Shown here one piece after another: positions 59,258 to 64,000 of a stretch of DNA of 64,000 nucleotides (its first letter is position 1; each line of letters opens with the position of its first letter). Source of the stretch: Anisodus tanguticus (taxonomy: Eukaryota; Streptophyta; Magnoliopsida; Solanales; Solanaceae); NCBI GenBank assembly GCA_034509755.1, contig CM067543.1:19282954-19346953 (forward strand), in the 5' to 3' direction. The notes under the pieces are model-generated. The model was given only the letters and a program-made list of their open reading frames with translations. It had not been told where the DNA came from and made no database searches. A program made the position numbers and the translations under genes.

Positions 59258-60174
59258 TGAAGAGTCATGTATGTTTAAACCTAAAACTAGATAAACAAGA
59301 CACAGAAAAAACAACCTATGAATATTTAAACCTAAAACTAGATAAACAAGAACAACAAATATGTGAGTTAAAAATAGAGAATACAAAATTGAGATCACAT
59401 AATAACGAAGAGTGGTATGATAAATATAAAAAATATAAACACAAATTTAAAGATACGAAGAAAGCATTAAAGGAGACCAAGGTAGAATTAAAATAAACAA
59501 AAGAAGAATTAAATGAGGTAAAACAAGAATTAGAAGAATTAAAGGAAGAAATACAAATCCTTAAGAATAGATAAGCAGGTTAAAAGGAAAAAAGTGAAGT
59601 AAGGAAAAATACTAAAACAGGTGATGAAAGTACAACTAGTAGTAACAAAAAAACTGATAGTGACTCAGACAAAGATAGCAACGATAAATTAACTAACCAA
59701 GAAATACAAGTAGTAGAATTTATAGAAGAAGTAGAGAACGAAGAAAACTCAGAAATAGTAAAAGAAAACAACCAAATAATAGAAGTTTTACAAAAAATGA
59801 AAAGAGTAAATGCAATCATAAAAGAAGAACATGAAAGTGATGTAGAAGATGAATTTAATAGACCTATAGAAACAGAAATAGAAACTGATGATGTAATAAA
59901 TGAAGATGCAAAAGATTATCCTAAAGAAGAATTAGTAGACCCTAATTTAGAGATAATAACAAGGAAACGAATTAGATTACCAAACCACATACCAGTAGGA
60001 CAACAAGTTGAATTTAAAGAATTTGTAAGATCAATGGCACAAGGAGTAAACTACAATGGATATTTTCTAGACCTAGATAATGTTTATGATGAACAAGAAA
60101 TAGGAAGAAGAATAACTGATTGGAATCTTGGAATGTATATAGCACTAATGAACTCTACACAAACAGAAACCTAG
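59258..60174 (+). pseudogene. Pararetroviral coiled-coil/acidic region ahead of the capsid core
   Basis: One frame runs from the junction to TAG at 60172-60174, interrupted by stops at 59494, 59572 and 59581. The first part is heptad-like (Lys/Glu/Leu-rich) with a 53 bp duplication giving LNLKLDKQ twice; the middle is Ser/Asp/Glu-rich (59600-59900), as in the acidic N-terminus of caulimovirid capsid proteins. The end (60040-60170) contains a Tyr/Asp-rich segment and WNLGMYIALM. It may be the C-terminal part of one ORF plus the start of the capsid ORF. Broken, so not expressed as one protein. Confidence 0.6.
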
Positions 60175-61062
60175 AATATATGTATGACTTAATATCTTAA
60201 ACATTAATTGGAAAAGTAGCATATTTGATAGAATCTATAGCATACCAATTAAGAGGAGAAGTACTTAGCCATGCAACAAATTGGAAATCTAGGTTAATAA
60301 TATTTGATATTATACTAAAAAGAGAATTTTTAGGAGAAAGAATGTTAGTAGCTAGAGAAAACGTACTTGCAGAAAGGAAAATTGAAATAGTAATGAATTT
60401 GAATAATATGAAATGTTGTAAGATTAATAAATTACCAGAATATACAATTAGTTTTAGTAAGTTCTTTTATGAAGCAAGATTCTTACCACAAGAAGGTTTA
60501 AAATATCAACAACTTTATTATGACTACTTGTCAACACCTTATAATACTGAAGTTCAAAAGAATATACCCAACTAGAACCAAAAGAAAACACATTAGGAGA
60601 AAGAATAAGAGTACTAAGAGCATACTTAATGAGAAAATGTGAAGAATTTAGAATGCAACAAAAGATTAAAAAAGATTTAAAAAGTAGGATTAAAAGAAAT
60701 ATGTGGATTCACAGAAAGAAGACTAGTATTTGGATGTGATGATAAAAGAAAAGAAAGAAAATATAAGAAAAGTAATAAGAGATATCAAACAAAGAAATAT
60801 AGGAAAAATAATAATTATAAAAATTATAATAACAAACCTTATTACAAACCTTATAGGAAAAGAGATTCAAAAGATATAAAAATACCTCTGAAACCAAGAA
60901 GAAATTTAGATACAAGAGAAAATTTAGAAAAAGAAAATATGTAAAACCTGTAGAAGTAGAAAACGTTAAAGAATGTAAATGCTGGAATTGTAATGAAAAA
61001 AGGACATTATGCTAATAAATGTCCAAAGCTAAAGAAAAAAGGAGTAAAATATATAAATACGA
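60175..61062 (+). pseudogene. Pararetroviral capsid protein core, basic tail and zinc knuckle, broken
   Basis: The frame shifts by 60175. 60225-60575 is open and matches the capsid core by position and composition (for example GEVLSHATNWKSRLI). After a stop at 60573-60575 the same region continues in other frames: a helical piece (60600-60680), a Lys/Arg/Asn-rich basic stretch (about 60735-60945), then a Cys/His zinc knuckle at 60980-61022 that is broken by a one-base length change in an A run. The capsid would package the DNA genome. At least three frame changes and two stops disable it. Confidence 0.65.
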
Positions 61063-61073
61063 CATAATTTATA

Positions 61074-61223
61074 ATGAATTTACAACAGGTCAGAGAAGAT
61101 AATGATAAATGGTATGAATACGAAGACTTTTATGTCAGTCAAACTGATGAAGAAAGTGAATCGAAATTAAAAAGTATTAACTTTATTAACCAACACTCAG
61201 ATAGTGAAAGTAGTTCTGAGTAA
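61074..61223 (+). CDS. Short ORF after the capsid region
   Basis: 49 codons from ATG 61074, rich in Glu, Asp, Ser and Tyr (KWYEYEDFYVSQTDEESES), ending in an acidic Ser run. It may be the C-terminal tail of the capsid frame or the start of the next ORF rather than an independent gene. 61224-61559, downstream, reads only as broken frames with many stops. Confidence 0.3.
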   Translation: MNLQQVREDNDKWYEYEDFYVSQTDEESESKLKSINFINQHSDSESSSE

Positions 61224-61559
61224 AATGAACGTACAAGAAAAAAAAATTATTAGAAGAAAGAAATTACTGGATACAATGTGAACGACATGTTCGCCATAAG
61301 CTTGTTACAACTACAACTACAAGTGAAACATGAAATAAATATTATAATGATAGATATAACAAGGTCACTAAAAACCTTAGTAGAATAAGAGAAAGATTAA
61401 GTGAGATAAATTGGCAACTTATTAGAATAAGAAGGAGTATAGAAGAAATAATGGAAGATGAAAACATTCACCAAGAGGTAAGAGAATTAGAACAAGATGA
61501 AAATCTCCAACAAAGCTTAAGAGAAATGAATATCAGACAAAATACTAATACCTAATAAA

Positions 61560-63421
61560 ATGCTAGAAATCTATATAGAAGCCCATATAGAATATAAGCC
61601 TAATAAAATGATAAATCAAAAAATCTTTATTGATAGCGGAGCAGGTTTATGATTAGCTAGGAAGGATGTATTAGAATCACACATATGGAAGAGAACTAGA
61701 CCACATAGAGCAAGAATATCAGGATTTAACGAACAATCAAGAGAATTAGATATAGTAGCAGAAAATATGAAAATTGTATTAGGAAAAATAATATTCAGAT
61801 TACCAATAATATATCAATTAGATAATATGAAACAACATGTATTATTAGGAAACAACTTCCTAGATTACTTTAAGTCACGGGTTATAGATAATAATACTTT
61901 TAGCTTAAAAACACCTTTTAATAAATGGATAGTATTAAAAAGAATATTACCAATACATACACTAAGATTATGTACTATAAAAACCGATAGAAATAATAAC
62001 CTACAAATATTAAAAGAAAAATATCTTAATATACTAAAAATGAACTTTGGAGAAAATTCAATTCAACTATGGGAAAGAGAAAAAATATATGCAGAGTTGA
62101 TAAATCCAAATGATATAGTTAGATCCAAACCTATTAGATATAGTACAACATCTCAAAAAGAATTTGAAACCCAAATAAAAGAATTATTAGAATTAAAAAT
62201 GATACAAGAAAGTAAAAGTCCACATAGTAGCCCAGTCTTTTTAGTAAGAAAACATAGTGAACAAAAAAGAGGAAAAGCTAGAATGGTAATTGATTATAGA
62301 GAACTAAATAAAAAGACAATATTTTATGGATATTTTTTATCATATAATAATAACCTTATTAACATATTAGAAAATAAAAAATGGTTTAGTAAGTTTGATT
62401 GTAAGAGTGGATTTTGGCAAATAAAACTAACAAATGAATCAAAATCTTTAACATCCTTTAGTACCCCTCGAGGACACTATGAATGGAATGTACTACCCTT
62501 TTGGATTAAAGAATGCACCACAAATATTTCAAAGGAGAATGGACCGAGTGTTTAGAAAATTAACAGAATTTTATATAGTATATGTCGACGACATATTAAT
62601 ATTTAGCGATAATCTAGACGATCATATAAAACATTTAGAAGAATTTATAAAAACTATAAAACAACACAAATATTATTATCTGAAAAGAAATCTGAAATCT
62701 TTAAAAACAATATTGAATAATTAGGATATATTATAGATAATGAAGGATTACAACTACAAGAACACACAGTAACAAAGATAAAGAATTTCAAAGAAAAACT
62801 AGAAAATAAAAAAGAAGCACAACAATTCTTAGGAGTAATAAAGTATGCTTCAGACCATATAAAAATTTACCACTCTTAAGAAAGTCATTACAAGAATTAA
62901 CAAATAAAAACATAACCTTTGAATGGAAAGAAGAACATATGAAAGCTATAAAAGAAATCAAGAAAAAAGTAAAAGCATTACCAAAACATAGAATACCAAC
63001 AGAAAAAGATCAACTAGAACTTTTTACTGACGCTAGTGTTATAGGATGTAGAGCAGTCCTCATATCATATGATAAAGATGATATAGATAAAGAAAAACCA
63101 CTAATTTGTGGATATGGAGGAGGAACATGGAAACCAAATGAGAAGAATTATCATATTAATGAAAAAGAATTATTAGCAGTAAAATTTGGAATAAAGAGAT
63201 TCTATTACCACTTATTACCAGTAAAATTTATTGTTAGAAATGACAACACACATGTAAGAGCTTTTATTACAAACAAGATAGAGTATTTACCAGAATTAAA
63301 TACGAGGAGAAAATGACAATCATTCTTTTGTTGTTATGATATTATTGTTAAGAATATATCTGGAACTAAAAATGTTTTAGTTGATTTTCTTAGTAGATAT
63401 AACAATGTCAATCAGCAGTGA
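61560..63421 (+). pseudogene. Pararetroviral protease-RT-RNase H polyprotein, broken
   Basis: From ATG 61560: aspartic protease with FIDSGAG (Asp 61632-61634) and a TGA at 61650-61652. The same frame is open from 61653 to about 62500 and covers the rest of protease and RT motifs to FSKFDCKSGFWQI (catalytic Asp about 62397). A frameshift near 62500 moves the polymerase box YVDDILIFSD (62581-62610) to another frame, which ends at 62724. RNase H is at 62939-63316 in a third frame: LFTDASVIG, EKELLAVKFGI, and NDNTHV. TGA 63314-63316 then interrupts a short C-terminal piece ending in DFLSRY (about 63390) and TGA 63419-63421. Function would be proteolysis and reverse transcription of the viral pregenome. 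Confidence 0.88.
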
Positions 63422-63986
63422 TAACCTTGAAGAATATATTACCAATGCCATGGATTCCATTATAGAAACCAATGAAATCTTAATATCCAGATTACAAGAA
63501 AACACCAATCTTGTAAACCAACTCAGAGAAGTCATACAAGATTTAATAACCCTGAGAACTTTACAAAATGAAACCCAACCCAAATCACCTATCACTACAC
63601 CTGAAAAGCCAAAAAACCCTACTACTAAAACTTTGGCACCATTCGTATCAAAACTTGCAATTATACCATCCTTAATACCATCCTCTTCATCAGCTATATC
63701 AATGGCCGACAAACTGAAATATACACCCGAATATATTAGTGCTTATGAGAAGATTAATAAATTTTATGATTATAAGACTAACCCTCATATTTTACGCAGT
63801 GCTAAACTGAGCAAGTATCCCAGATTCTTGTGCAGTGAACAGGCTAACCCGGACATAGTATCAAAATTATTCACTTATAGTTTTATTGATAAACTAATAG
63901 TGGATGAGAACATGTATAACATCGCCAGATTACCAAGTATTATTGTCGAATCTACAAAACTTATGATGGAATCATTTGGAAAATGA
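63405..63986 (+). CDS. Transactivator/inclusion-body-like ORF, probably truncated
   Basis: 193 codons from ATG 63405, chosen because it overlaps the end of the polymerase frame (TGA 63419-63421) by 17 bases, a usual arrangement in caulimovirids; an in-frame ATG at 63381 would lie inside RNase H sequence. N-terminal half: helical and Gln/Asn/Thr/Pro-rich. C-terminal half: YDYKTNPHILRSAKLSKYP and VSKLFTYSFIDKLIVDE resemble the core of P6-type transactivators, which allow reinitiation on polycistronic RNA and form inclusion bodies. It stops at 63984, well short of the usual 400-500 residues, so it is likely cut by a stop. Assigned by position and weak similarity. Confidence 0.55.
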   Translation: MSISSDNLEEYITNAMDSIIETNEILISRLQENTNLVNQLREVIQDLITLRTLQNETQPKSPITTPEKPKNPTTKTLAPFVSKLAIIPSLIPSSSSAISMADKLKYTPEYISAYEKINKFYDYKTNPHILRSAKLSKYPRFLCSEQANPDIVSKLFTYSFIDKLIVDENMYNIARLPSIIVESTKLMMESFGK

Positions 63987-64000
63987 GTATATGGAATACA

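Larger units (their letters stand above)
59256..64000 (+). other. Endogenous pararetrovirus (Caulimoviridae-like) segment
   Basis: AT-rich sequence with the gene order of a plant pararetrovirus: acidic/coiled-coil region, capsid-like protein with basic tail and zinc knuckle, protease-RT-RNase H, then a transactivator-like ORF. No integrase and no LTR are present, which separates it from the retrotransposons. No movement-protein region is seen to the left, where the Tat junction cuts it. Stops and frameshifts show it is an old, inactive copy. Gene order and host suggest a group like those endogenous in Solanaceae; the genus is not determined. Confidence 0.85.

Overview
This 64 kb window reads as plant nuclear DNA made almost entirely of transposable elements and their remains. 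I found no ordinary host gene. The LTR-retrotransposon families, the degraded caulimovirid (endogenous pararetrovirus) at the right edge, the plant-type hAT transposon and the CA-type LTR ends all point to a dicot. The repeat families look most like those of Solanaceae (Nicotiana/Solanum type); that placement is from recognition, not from a search.

Layout. 1-7344: three related long-LTR Ty3/gypsy pieces: a plus-strand LTR end (1-1412), a minus-strand gag remnant with primer-binding site and LTR ('family E', 1413-7344), and a solo LTR with a perfect CAAAT target duplication nested in it (2611-4886). 7345-8293 and 38575-39608 (minus strand) are two halves of one old Tat-lineage gypsy polyprotein, split by a large element, 'C' (8294-38547). 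C has 2.33 kb LTRs and about 6 kb of internal sequence in which I recognise no retroviral gene, but which carries three families of hairpin-forming repeats. C was itself hit three times: its 5' LTR by a Tat element (9310-16202, TSD TTATC), its 3' LTR by a hAT element (24122-27711, TSD CTATAAAC) and by a Ty1/copia element (27930-36936, TSD AAATA). Each LTR of C shows the uninterrupted sequence for the insertions in the other, so these boundaries are well supported.

39609-47204 is a minus-strand, internally deleted gypsy element with two 2.1-2.2 kb LTRs and non-matching flanks, which suggests inter-element recombination. 47205-50259 holds another piece of E and the 3' end of a minus-strand element 'G'. 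50260-51198 is the 3' end and LTR of one Tat element, and 51429-about 59255 is a second Tat element with 5' LTR, gag, protease, RT, two RNase H domains, integrase and a reverse-strand ORF, cut off on the right.

From about 59256 to the window end lies an AT-rich endogenous pararetrovirus with capsid-like, protease/RT/RNase H and transactivator-like regions, broken by several stops and frameshifts.

No autonomous element here looks competent: every polyprotein carries stops, frameshifts or deletions. The points most worth following are the hairpin repeats of element C, whose base changes look compensatory, the G+C-extreme arms of the hAT element, the GC-rich palindromic repeat in the copia leader, and the well-resolved nesting order.
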